Source of the DNA: an uncultured Flavonifractor sp.
GTDB lineage: Bacteria > Bacillota > Clostridia > Oscillospirales > Oscillospiraceae
Direction: 5' to 3'
Length of the DNA: 17,179 nt
Assembly: GCA_947384055.1 (NCBI GenBank)
Contig: CANDFO010000053.1
Span: 1 to 17,179, forward strand
Under the pieces are notes generated by a model. That model saw nothing but the letters and a program-made list of their open reading frames with translations. It did not search any database and was not told the DNA's origin. Made by a program: the position numbers and the translations under genes. Numbering within the stretch: position 1 is the stretch's first letter; every line of letters starts with the position of its first letter. Of this stretch, positions 1 to 7,121 are shown in pieces.

Positions 1-436
1 GGACGCCGCGGGTACGGGCGATGGAGTCGTTGTGGCCGATGTCGCCGATGGCCAGCACGTAGCCGATAACGCCGTCGCCGTTGCGGTCAATCTCGTCGAT
101 GTGGGCGGTGATGTAGTCCAGAATCATCTGGCCCTGGAGCTCGGCGCCCTGGTTGGCGTCGAAGCCCACATAGTAGGTGCTGCCGTTGAAGGTCAGGGCG
201 TCCATGTCCAGCTCGCCGGTGGAGCTGTTGGAGGGCTGACGGTTGAACCATACCAGGGGCTTGTCCTTGTTGGCGACCTCGCCGCCGCCGTTACCGCCAT
301 TGCCGCCGCTGTTGTCGGGGGTGGCGGCGGGAGCAGGCGTGCCGGCGCCGGAGGGCTGCTGCGTCTGGTTGTTTCCGCAGGCGGCCAGACCCAGGACCAT
401 CACGAGAGCAAGGACCAGTGCAAGAGCTTTTTTCAT
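1..436 (-). CDS. mglB: Galactose/glucose ABC transporter substrate-binding lipoprotein (MglB-like), N-terminal part, lobe I apparently deleted
   Basis: Partial gene: the 3' end lies beyond base 1, leaving 145 codons. ATG at 436 follows an AGGAG site. Residues 1-20 are a lipoprotein signal with lipobox LAAC (Cys20). Residues 21-57 are a Gly/Ser/Pro/Asn-rich linker. The fold then enters abruptly at PLVWFNRQPS. What follows fits E. coli MglB: WFN (Asn65, like Asn91), a calcium loop DRNGDG at 117-122 (like D134/N136/D138), and GHNDSIARTR with His135, Asp137 and Arg141 (like H152/D154/R158). The segment that normally precedes WFN, including the sugar-contacting Asp14 and Phe16, is absent. The family role is high-affinity binding of galactose or glucose outside the cell for an MglAC-type importer. 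Family assignment is firm; whether this version works is uncertain. It lies downstream of a binding protein/kinase/regulator cassette that probably controls it. Confidence 0.85.
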   Translation of the reverse strand, partial: MKKALALVLALVMVLGLAACGNNQTQQPSGAGTPAPAATPDNSGGNGGNGGGEVANKDKPLVWFNRQPSNSSTGELDMDALTFNGSTYYVGFDANQGAELQGQMILDYITAHIDEIDRNGDGVIGYVLAIGDIGHNDSIARTRGV

Positions 437-542
437 GACAATTCTCCTTTTCCAAAATGATTGAAATAAAATGCCGCATCGCTGAGGCACTCTGTTTCAT
501 CCGGCCCTGTCTGACAATTGGCGATATCCCCGCGACAGAGAA

Positions 543-615
543 CTTTTTCCGCCGCAGGCTTCTGCGGGTTCACCGGCAGGGCGCGGAGAAGCTCCCGCCG
601 ACCGAGCGGAAAAAG
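543..615 (-). promoter_or_regulatory. Structured leader element upstream of the mglB-like gene (three-way-junction-like fold)
   Basis: A perfect 10-bp inverted repeat, CTTTTTCCGC (543-552) and GCGGAAAAAG (606-615), encloses two further hairpins. One is CCGCAG-GCTT-CTGCGG (552-567). The other pairs GGCG (580-583) with CGCC (596-599) and GGAG (585-588) with CTCC (592-595) around a 3-nt loop, with C584 bulged. Together they form a closed three-helix shape inside the probable 5' leader of the minus-strand mglB-like gene. Neither side has a run of T, so it is not a standard terminator. The structure is seen directly; a regulatory RNA role is inference, and it matches no riboswitch class I recognise. 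Confidence 0.5.
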
Positions 616-664
616 GCCTGCTGTTTGGGTGTATTGACAACTTTCAAACATGACCTGTATTAAG

Positions 665-691
665 ATTATACGAAAATCACCAAAAAAGCAA
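665..691 (-). promoter_or_regulatory. Candidate promoter for the mglB-like gene
   Basis: On the minus strand a perfect -10 TATAAT (670-665) follows TTGCTT (691-686) with a 15-bp spacer, shorter than ideal, as expected if an activator helps. Transcription would begin near 657 and give a leader of about 220 nt. A second TATAAT (737-732) lies upstream without a clear -35. Two direct CAAATT copies (717-722 and 729-734) spaced 12 bp apart upstream could be a regulator site; this is a guess. Confidence 0.45.
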
Positions 692-778
692 GGTAAAAAA
701 TTCACCGCGGAGGGTACAAATTCTCATTCAAATTATACAATATGCAAAAAATATATCGTTTAAATTTGTGTATCCCGC

Positions 779-1759
779 TCAATCCGGAGATTGGTCAAAG
801 GCAAAGAGCGCCTTCTGGCCGTCCATGGTAAAAATATTTTCCCGGTCCACGGTCTGGGTGGAGGTATCCACCACGCTCTCCAGGCCGTTCCCCCGCTCGG
901 ACAGAAGCCGGTAGGCGCTCTCCACCCCCAGATACCCCATGGCATAGGGGTTCTGGACAATGAGCGCGTCCACGCTGCCATTCTGAAGTCCGTCGATTGT
1001 CACCACATTGGAGTCAAATCCGACGAAAAAGACCGCGTCGGACAGGGACAGGTCCTGAACCGCCTGGGCCGCGCCCACGCTGGTGGGTTCGTTGAAGGCA
1101 ATCATGACGTTGACCTCCGGGTGTTCCCGCAGCAGGCGGGCGGTATCCGTCCGGGCGCGGCCCGCCTCTACCAGGGTAGTGGCCACAGCCGCGACCCGGG
1201 CCCGGCCGCTCTCAGACAGGGCGTCCATGGCCCCCTGCACCCGCTCCTGTCCGTTGGCGGTGCCCTCGTTGTAGTTGACAATCCCGACGCACAGCGGCCC
1301 CTCCACCCGGTCCAGCGCGGCCTGGGCCGCCATCCGGCCGGCGGAATAGTTGTCTGTGCCGATATAGGTGCTCACATAGCCGGAGCCCACGCCGCTGTCG
1401 ATGGACACAATCTTCACCCCGTTCTGGGCGGCGGCGTCAATGGCGGCGGCGTTCTGCTCATAGTCAATAGCGGAAAACACGATGGCCTCCGCCCCGGCCT
1501 CCACTGCCTCCGCAATCATCCGATTCTGTGTTTCGTAGTCTTCCTCTGTTTCCGGGCCGGAGATAGCCAGGTCCAGATTGTACTCTGCGGCGGCGGCCCT
1601 GGCCCCGGCAAAGACGGAGAGGAAAAATTCACTGCCGGTGGATTTCACAATCAACGCCACCGAACGCCGCGCGGGAGGGGCGGACCCCGCCCCACAGCTG
1701 CACAGGCAGAGCAGCGCCAGCGCCACGCACAGGGTCAGGCCGCCTCTATTTCGCCTCAT
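779..1759 (-). CDS. Sugar-binding lipoprotein of the sensor cassette (Peripla_BP_4 family)
   Basis: 326 aa. The start is the ATG at 1759, which has a GGGAGGCGGGG site and begins a clean signal peptide; an upstream in-frame start would add 31 residues of no signal character. Positively charged N-terminus, hydrophobic core and lipobox LCSC give lipidated Cys22. The rest is a complete ribose/galactose-type binding fold: lobe I from VALIVKSTGSEFF, then ETQNRMIAEAVEAGAEAIVFS, the hinge region around YIGTDNYSAGRMAAQ, and lobe II with VGFDSNVVTIDGLQNG. It overlaps the upstream kinase gene by 14 bp, so translation is probably coupled. No permease or ATPase gene adjoins it. By analogy with XylFII, it probably presents bound sugar to the kinase sensor domain rather than, or in addition to, feeding an importer. 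The ligand is not determinable. Confidence 0.85.
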   Translation of the reverse strand: MRRNRGGLTLCVALALLCLCSCGAGSAPPARRSVALIVKSTGSEFFLSVFAGARAAAAEYNLDLAISGPETEEDYETQNRMIAEAVEAGAEAIVFSAIDYEQNAAAIDAAAQNGVKIVSIDSGVGSGYVSTYIGTDNYSAGRMAAQAALDRVEGPLCVGIVNYNEGTANGQERVQGAMDALSESGRARVAAVATTLVEAGRARTDTARLLREHPEVNVMIAFNEPTSVGAAQAVQDLSLSDAVFFVGFDSNVVTIDGLQNGSVDALIVQNPYAMGYLGVESAYRLLSERGNGLESVVDTSTQTVDRENIFTMDGQKALFAFDQSPD

Positions 1760-3470
1760 AGTCCCCCGCCTCCCTGATTTTGGGCATACGAATTTCCACC
1801 CGGGTCCCCACGTCCAGTTCGCTGGAGATGTGCAGCCCGTACTGTTTTCCAAAATAGATCTGGAGCCGGTCGTTTACATTTTTAATGCCGATACCGGTGC
1901 GGTCCTGGGCGTCTTCCCCCAGAATAGAGGCCGCCTGCTCCGGGCTCATGCCTACGCCGTTGTCCTGGACGCAGAACACAATGCCGCTCTCGTCCTGGCT
2001 CACGCGCACGTCGATGCGCCCCTCGTCCACCAGCAGGTCCAGCCCATGCATGATGGCGTTTTCGATAATGGGCTGCAGCGTGATCTTGTTGCAGTAATAA
2101 TCCAGACAGCCCGGGTCCACATCAAATGTGTAAGTAAACTGGTTTTTATAGCGGTATTTTTGAATCTCCAGGTAGCTTTTCGCGTGTTCAATTTCCTTGG
2201 CCACGGGAATCAGCTCGTGTCCCCGGCTGATACTGATGCGGAACAGCCGGGCCAGCGCGTGGATCATTTTAACCGCGTCGGCACTGCGGCCCTGCTCACA
2301 CATCCAGGCGATGGAGTCCAGGGTGTTATACAGAAAATGGGGGTTGATCTGTGCCTGAAGCGCCTTCAGCTCGGTTTTGCGCAGGTTGAGCTCCTCCTGG
2401 CGCACCGTGGACATCAGCTGCTGGATGCGCAGCACCATATGCCCGAAGGAATCGGACAGCTCCCGCACCTCCCGGGCGCCGCCTACGGGATAGTACGCGA
2501 AGTGGTCGGCGTCCGCCTCAAACCGCCGCATAGCGGAGGCCAGCCCCCGCAGCGGGCGGCCCAGCAGCCGGGAGAGGAGCCAGCTGGTCAGCAGCGCCGC
2601 GGCCAGAACCAGGGCGGTCAGCCAGAGGGACAGCCAGATCATTTCGCGCACATTGCGGTTTACCAGCTCGTCCACGTAGCTGACGCCCACCACCCGCCAG
2701 CCGCTGTCCTGGACGCTGGTCAGGCAGTAGATGATGGTGTCGTCCGCGTAAGCGCCGTCCGCCAGGGCCGCCAGAGCCGCGGAATCCTCTGATTTCAGCC
2801 CGGAGTGCAGCAGCTGCTGCTGGGGGTGGTAGACGATGTTCCCGCCGCTGTCCATCAGAAAGCAGTAGCCGCGCTGTCCGATGCTGACGTTGTTGATATA
2901 GTTGGAAATGCTGGAAAATTTCAGATCCAGAGATACCCAGGCGGCCGCTCCGCTCCCCTCCGGCAGGGGTTCCGTCATGGTGACTACCCAGGGATACCAG
3001 CTCTCAAAAATTGTCACTACATGGGGAGCGGTCATATAGGACGAAGCGGTGGAGCGGGCTTTTTGCAGGTCGAAGGAGAGATTCTGGAGGATATTCTCCT
3101 TGGGCTCCCGGCCCAGGGACCAGCAGTTCAGCAGCTCCCCCTCCGGAGAGTAGCTGGTGATTGCCGCCACATCGGGCCGGAACTGCAAAAAGCTGGACAG
3201 CAGCTCGTCTCTGCTGTCCGGGCGCTCCCACATGGACTGTTCCACCAGAACCATGGCCTGCTCCATATCCCGGAGATAGTTGCCCACCGTATTGGATACC
3301 TGGGCCACCGCCTGAGCAGTGCTGGTGCGGGCGCTGTGCACCATAGCGCTGCGGTAGCGGTTCAGGAACAGCAGGATGCAGCAGCCCAGAATAATGGATA
3401 CCACGCCCACCACCATGGAGACCAGAACGGTGGTTGTGCGCAGACCTCTGAGGGGAGCGGCGGCTTTCAC
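1746..3470 (-). CDS. Sensor histidine kinase, LytS/YesM type, with extracellular Cache-like sensor
   Basis: 574 aa. GTG start at 3470, overlapping the regulator stop as GTGA; a weak GGTGAG site precedes it. Transmembrane helices at about 12-36 and 277-301 frame a ~240-residue extracellular Cache-like domain. A HAMP linker follows (about 302-355), then the His_kinase box QAQINPHFLYNTLDSI with phospho-acceptor His378. The ATPase domain has the N box QPIIEN (466-471), G1 DNGVG (503-507) and G2 GIGIKN (526-531). All catalytic motifs are intact. It should autophosphorylate and pass phosphate to Asp60 of the upstream-encoded regulator. The downstream sugar-binding lipoprotein overlaps its end by 14 bp, suggesting a three-component sugar sensor. 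YesM/LytS class is certain; signal identity is inferred. Confidence 0.93.
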   Translation of the reverse strand: MKAAAPLRGLRTTTVLVSMVVGVVSIILGCCILLFLNRYRSAMVHSARTSTAQAVAQVSNTVGNYLRDMEQAMVLVEQSMWERPDSRDELLSSFLQFRPDVAAITSYSPEGELLNCWSLGREPKENILQNLSFDLQKARSTASSYMTAPHVVTIFESWYPWVVTMTEPLPEGSGAAAWVSLDLKFSSISNYINNVSIGQRGYCFLMDSGGNIVYHPQQQLLHSGLKSEDSAALAALADGAYADDTIIYCLTSVQDSGWRVVGVSYVDELVNRNVREMIWLSLWLTALVLAAALLTSWLLSRLLGRPLRGLASAMRRFEADADHFAYYPVGGAREVRELSDSFGHMVLRIQQLMSTVRQEELNLRKTELKALQAQINPHFLYNTLDSIAWMCEQGRSADAVKMIHALARLFRISISRGHELIPVAKEIEHAKSYLEIQKYRYKNQFTYTFDVDPGCLDYYCNKITLQPIIENAIMHGLDLLVDEGRIDVRVSQDESGIVFCVQDNGVGMSPEQAASILGEDAQDRTGIGIKNVNDRLQIYFGKQYGLHISSELDVGTRVEIRMPKIREAGDYEAK

Positions 3471-4747
3471 GTCTTCTCACCCGCCTTTTCCACATCCAGT
3501 CTGCGGCGCATGGAGTTGGGGGATTCACCGCAGTATTTTTTGAAGCAGTAGCTGAAATAGTGCTGATCCGTATATCCGCACCGCTCGGCCACCTCTCGGA
3601 TTTTAAGGCCGGATGTGCGCAGCAGCTCCCGCGCGGCCTCCATGCGCTTGCGGATAAGGGTGTTGATGAAGGTCTCCTTGGCGTATCTCTTAATGCAGGC
3701 GCTCAGATAGTTGGGACTCACATCCAGCATCTCGCTGAGGGACACCAGGGAGAGGCTGGCATCCATATAGTGCTGGTCCAGGACCTCCAGCGCACGCCTG
3801 CACAGCAGGCTGCCGCCCTTCACCGCGGGCTCCAGGTCGCCGATAAACTGCGCCCCCGCCTCAGTCCGGTCCCCTTGGCGGAGGGCCTCCATCGCCTCCC
3901 GGTAGGCGTCATGCAGGCCGCTCAGGGAGTCCACCGTGCGGCTGACCCCGGTGCGGCAGCGCTTTCCCAGTACGCGGCCTGCCATCTGCGGGAGCTCGTC
4001 CGCCAAAATATACAGATATTCTTCAAACGCGGCGGGCTCGCCCACCAGCACCGACACCACCTTCCCCGGGGCAAAAAAGCTGGCGCTGTGCAGATATTTT
4101 GCGGCCAGCCGGTCCACCGCCGCCGCAAAGGAGGGAGGCGTGTCCATGGAATCCCCCTCCAGCAGGGCGGACACCATCACGGTGTAGCAGGGCCTGCCGC
4201 CCCCGTCCCGCAAAAGGCCGCACTGACGGGCGTACGCCTCCGTTTGGGCGCTCCCGTCCGAGCCGGCACAGTCGTCCAGCACCAGAGCCGTCAGTATACC
4301 GGTGCGGAAATCTGTGCCGTCGCCCGGGGGAGGCGTCTGGCGGAACAGGGCGAACTGAGCGTCTATTTTCTGATGAATGCCCCGCAGCTCCTCCTCAAGA
4401 CCCTTTACTGTCAGCGGTTTGAGCATGTAGCTGATAATGTTGTATCGAATTGCCTGCTGCGCGTACTCAAAATCGTCATAGCCGCTGAGGAAAGCGATGT
4501 TCGTCATGGGCCGCACCTCGCGCACCTGCCGGGCCAGCTCGGTGCCCGAGATGAAGGGCATCCGGATATCGGTGAGCAGCAGGTCCGGTCCGTGCTCCTC
4601 CACCAGCTGGAGGGCGTCCAGCCCGTTGCTGGCGCTCCCTGCCAGGCGGAAGCCCAGCTCCTCCCAGGGGATCATGGTGCATACCGCCTCCCGCAGCTCG
4701 TCCTCATCGTCGGCGACCACTACGGTGTACTGCGTCTTTGGGTCCAT
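3467..4747 (-). CDS. Response regulator with AraC-type DNA-binding domain (YesN type)
   Basis: 426 aa. Start ATG at 4747 after AGGACAGGTG; the frame stays open further upstream, but the receiver domain begins right here (TVVVADDEDELRE). Receiver motifs: Asp13/Asp14, phosphorylated Asp60 in LLLTDIRMP, Ser88 in FLSGYDD and Lys110. The middle ~130-310 is a poorly conserved linker typical of YesN proteins. The C-terminus (about 315-418) has two helix-turn-helix units: LSLVSLSEMLDVSPNYLSACIKRY and LKIREVAERCGYTDQHYFSYCFKKYCGESP. It is the partner of the kinase that overlaps its stop by 4 bp. The probable target is the promoter of the sugar transporter beginning at the mglB-like gene. A 59-bp gap without a clear terminator separates it from the AraC gene upstream, so read-through is possible. 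Confidence 0.93.
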   Translation of the reverse strand: MDPKTQYTVVVADDEDELREAVCTMIPWEELGFRLAGSASNGLDALQLVEEHGPDLLLTDIRMPFISGTELARQVREVRPMTNIAFLSGYDDFEYAQQAIRYNIISYMLKPLTVKGLEEELRGIHQKIDAQFALFRQTPPPGDGTDFRTGILTALVLDDCAGSDGSAQTEAYARQCGLLRDGGGRPCYTVMVSALLEGDSMDTPPSFAAAVDRLAAKYLHSASFFAPGKVVSVLVGEPAAFEEYLYILADELPQMAGRVLGKRCRTGVSRTVDSLSGLHDAYREAMEALRQGDRTEAGAQFIGDLEPAVKGGSLLCRRALEVLDQHYMDASLSLVSLSEMLDVSPNYLSACIKRYAKETFINTLIRKRMEAARELLRTSGLKIREVAERCGYTDQHYFSYCFKKYCGESPNSMRRRLDVEKAGEKT

Positions 4748-4806
4748 CTTATCACCTGTCCTTTTTGGCTCAGGGTTCTGTGCAGAGCAAGCGGCGGGGC
4801 GGGCCC

Positions 4807-5700
4807 TCAGCGCTCCCGTCCGCGGTATTGAGAGGGGGAACAGCCCTTTTGGGCGCGGAATGTCTTGGCAAAATAACTGGCGTCCTGGAATCCGCACCGG
4901 GCGCCCACTTCGGACACGCTCAGCGCAGAGGCATCCAAAAGCTCCGCCGCTTTCCGAACCCGGTACTGCGTTACATATTGGCCGGGCGGCATGCCGATGA
5001 CCGCCCGGAAGCACCGCAGGCACTCGCTCTCGCTGACCATGGCGCTGCGGGCAATGGCGGCGGTGGTCAGCTCCGCATCATAACGGCTGTGAATATACTC
5101 CAGCATGCGCTTTACCCGCTCCTCCGCCCGCAGAGCTCCGGCCGGTTTGGGGGATGCGCGGGGAATGCGGTGCCGCGCCAGAAGCAGTATCAGCTCGGAC
5201 AGGGCTGTCCGTACCTGAAACTCATAGCCGGGAGGCTCTTCCGTGCAGGCGGCGCAGGCGGCTTCAACCGCCTGAACCGCCTGGCCGCACCAGGCCTCCG
5301 GCCCGCAGAGCCGGACATACTGCGGACCATCTTCCCCCATCAGCGGGTGGAGATACCTTGTCCAGAAAACGCTGTCCAGGCTCCCTCCCACCAGCCGCGG
5401 ATGAAAGACAATCGAGCGGAGACGGCAGCCCGGCTCCTGGCCGTCTAAAACCGCGTGCAGCACCTCGGAATTGACAAAAAAACCCTCCCCCCGGCGCAGG
5501 GCAAACCGCTCCCCGCCCGCGGCGGCCAGGGCTGTGCCCTGCGCCACCACGAATGCCTCCAGCTCCGTATGCCAGTGCCACGGGACAGGGGCCCTCGCAA
5601 GGTCATCATGGTAGCAGGCGGCGGGGAAAGCCGGCGTCCCATGACACGCCAGCTCCCGGCCCTGATTGTCGGTTATCACCCCGCATAGTGAAAGCGCCAT
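4807..5700 (-). CDS. AraC-family transcriptional regulator with N-terminal cupin sensor
   Basis: 297 aa. ATG at 5700 follows GGGAGGGGG; the frame extends upstream into the divergent promoter region, but that part has no domain character. Residues ~25-100 form an AraC-type cupin with a His pair in PVPWHWHTELEAF and GEGFFVNSEVLHAV. Residues ~194-297 form the double helix-turn-helix: TTAAIARSAMVSESECLRCFRAVIGMPPGQYV and LSVSEVGARCGFQDASYFAKTFRAQKGCSPSQYR. The gene is divergent from an MFS transporter with about 110 bp between starts, the usual arrangement for a regulator and its target. It also lies just upstream of the two-component genes on the same strand. The ligand is unknown, perhaps a sugar. 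Its own promoter would lie in 5701-5756, where only weak boxes (TATAAC, 5733-5728) are visible. Confidence 0.9.
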   Translation of the reverse strand: MALSLCGVITDNQGRELACHGTPAFPAACYHDDLARAPVPWHWHTELEAFVVAQGTALAAAGGERFALRRGEGFFVNSEVLHAVLDGQEPGCRLRSIVFHPRLVGGSLDSVFWTRYLHPLMGEDGPQYVRLCGPEAWCGQAVQAVEAACAACTEEPPGYEFQVRTALSELILLLARHRIPRASPKPAGALRAEERVKRMLEYIHSRYDAELTTAAIARSAMVSESECLRCFRAVIGMPPGQYVTQYRVRKAAELLDASALSVSEVGARCGFQDASYFAKTFRAQKGCSPSQYRGRER

Positions 5701-5773
5701 GATGCCCCCTCCCGTTTTGGTGGGATAGTTATAGTTTCTGACTGCTTTATCATAGGCAGCGCCCGTTTTTGCT

Positions 5774-5787
5774 GGTATAATCATACC
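5774..5787. promoter_or_regulatory. Palindromic operator candidate over the -10 of the MFS gene
   Basis: GGTAT-AATC-ATACC is a perfect 5-bp inverted repeat with a 4-bp centre. It covers a consensus -10 TATAAT (5776-5781) for the plus-strand MFS gene. No good -35 lies 16-18 bp upstream (ATAGGC region), which suggests activator dependence, and a palindrome at this place suits a repressor or a regulator that blocks RNA polymerase. Which protein binds it is not known; the divergent AraC product is the obvious candidate, although AraC proteins usually prefer direct repeats. Confidence 0.4.
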
Positions 5788-5809
5788 ACCGAAGAAGGGG
5801 GAACGCAAT

Positions 5810-6976
5810 ATGACACATCTGCTTTTGACAGTTATTTACCTGTCCTTTATCAGCCTGGGTCTGCCAGACTCTCTGCTGGGGTCCGCCTGGCCGGTGATGC
5901 ACGCTGAACTGAACGTCCCCATGTCCTGGGCGGGCGTCATCTCCATGATTATCTCCCTGGGCACCGTGGTGTCCAGCCTGCAGAGCGACCGGCTTACCAA
6001 AAAGCTGGGCACGGGCAGAGTTACCGCCGTCAGCGTGGGCATGACGGCGGCAGCGCTGATCGGCTTTTCCTTCAGCCGTTCGTTCTGGCTGCTGTGTCTG
6101 TGGGCCGTTCCTTACGGCCTGGGGGCCGGCAGTGTGGACGCGGCCCTGAACAACTATGTGGCCCTCCACTACGCCAGCCGCCACATGAGCTGGCTCCACT
6201 GCATGTGGGGGGTGGGCGGCGCTGTGGGGCCCTATCTCATGAGTCTGGCGCTGTCGGTGGGAGCCGGCTGGCACATGGGCTACCGGTATGTGGGAGTGCT
6301 CCAGCTTCTGCTCACAGCGGCCCTGGTGATGAGCCTCCCCCTGTGGCAGGTACACAGGGGGAGGAATGAGGCGGCGGAGTGCCAAACCGCAGAGCCTCTC
6401 ACCCTGCCGCAGGTTGTCCGCATTCCGGGGACAAAGGCGGTTATGCTCACTTTTTTCTGTTACTGTGCGCTGGAACAGACCGCCATTCTCTGGGCCAGCA
6501 CTTATCTGACGCTGCACAGGGGCATCCCGGTGGAGACGGCGGCGGGCTACGCGGGGCTGTTTTTTGTCGGTATCATCGCAGGCCGCGCCCTCAGCGGTTT
6601 CCTTACCATAAAGCTCAGCGATACGCAGATGATCCGCCTGGGCCAGGCTGTTATTGCCGCGGGTATCGCGGCCATGCTGTTTCCGGCTCATGAATCCGCC
6701 GCCCTGTCGGGGCTGGCCCTCATCGGGCTGGGCTGCGCCCCCATCTACCCCTGCGCCATCCACTCCACACCGGCCCATTTCGGCGCGGACCGGTCCCAGG
6801 CCGTCATTGGGGTGCAGATGGCCAGCGCCTACGTGGGAACCTGTCTCATGCCGCCCCTGTTCGGCATTATCTCCACCCATATCAGCGTGTCGCTGATGCC
6901 CGGCTATCTGCTGGCAATCTTGGCGGTCATGGTATTTGCACATGAGGCCCTGCTGCGGCGATGCAGGGCGAAATAA
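5810..6976 (+). CDS. MFS transporter
   Basis: 388 aa, ATG at 5810 with GAAGGGGG 10 bp before it. About twelve hydrophobic segments in two halves, with a cytoplasmic loop near 185-205 (VHRGRNEAAECQTAEP). A motif-A-like turn, SDRLTKKLGTGRV (59-71), sits between helices 2 and 3. The first half has a long conserved run, GAGSVDAALNNYVALHYASRHMSWLHCMWGVGGAVGP, typical of FucP/YbjJ-like carriers of clostridia. It should move a small solute across the cytoplasmic membrane by ion coupling; sugar is plausible because the divergent AraC regulator and the sugar-sensing operon lie next to it, but the substrate cannot be read from sequence. The family is certain and the substrate unknown. No strong terminator directly follows the stop. 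Confidence 0.9.
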   Translation: MTHLLLTVIYLSFISLGLPDSLLGSAWPVMHAELNVPMSWAGVISMIISLGTVVSSLQSDRLTKKLGTGRVTAVSVGMTAAALIGFSFSRSFWLLCLWAVPYGLGAGSVDAALNNYVALHYASRHMSWLHCMWGVGGAVGPYLMSLALSVGAGWHMGYRYVGVLQLLLTAALVMSLPLWQVHRGRNEAAECQTAEPLTLPQVVRIPGTKAVMLTFFCYCALEQTAILWASTYLTLHRGIPVETAAGYAGLFFVGIIAGRALSGFLTIKLSDTQMIRLGQAVIAAGIAAMLFPAHESAALSGLALIGLGCAPIYPCAIHSTPAHFGADRSQAVIGVQMASAYVGTCLMPPLFGIISTHISVSLMPGYLLAILAVMVFAHEALLRRCRAK

Positions 6977-7088
6977 GCCGGATTTCTTACCGGCGGCCCT
7001 GCGGCGCGGCACCGCTTCACAATCTGAAACAGGTCTATAAGCAGACCGTGCGCGGACTGATACTGAAGATCTTGAACAGGCTCTGAGC
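6977..7088. other. Gene-free stretch after the MFS gene
   Basis: First part of a 500-bp gap. It holds two small inverted repeats: GCCGG/CCGGC (6977-6994) just after the MFS stop, and GGTCT-ATAAGC-AGACC (7032-7047). Neither is followed by a T run, and no coding sequence or promoter is supported here. The rest of the gap is the palindrome cluster at 7089-7283, a small TCCATCC/GGATGGA hairpin (7290-7307), and the amidase promoter. Confidence 0.4.
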
Positions 7089-7121
7089 TTGTCGAAAAAG
7101 GCCGGAGGCCTTTTTCGACAA
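7089..7121. terminator. Bidirectional terminator-like hairpin
   Basis: A perfect 15-bp inverted repeat: TTGTCGAAAAAGGCC (7089-7103), loop GGA, and its reverse complement (7107-7121). The stem places an A5 run before and a T5 run after a GGCC core, the layout of a short bidirectional terminator, and it is the first strong hairpin downstream of the MFS gene. It is also one end of the larger palindrome cluster, so the terminator role may be secondary. Confidence 0.5.

Noticed and set aside
543..615. Reading the mglB leader fold as an intrinsic terminator
   Set aside because: On neither strand is the outer stem followed by a run of T, and the helices form a branched structure rather than a single GC stem.
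1578..4831. Three long plus-strand open frames (404, 248 and 423 codons) across the sensor operon
   Set aside because: They are antisense to the binding protein, kinase and regulator, which have full motif sets. The plus-strand products are low-complexity His/Gln/Gly-rich sequence.
4748..5023. Extended N-terminus for the response regulator
   Set aside because: The extra residues read through the intergenic gap and the AraC gene; the receiver domain begins at the ATG at 4747, which has a ribosome site.
6977..6994. GCCGG/CCGGC hairpin as terminator of the MFS gene
   Set aside because: Only 5 bp with an 8-nt loop and no T run after it; the hairpin at 7089-7121 is a better candidate.
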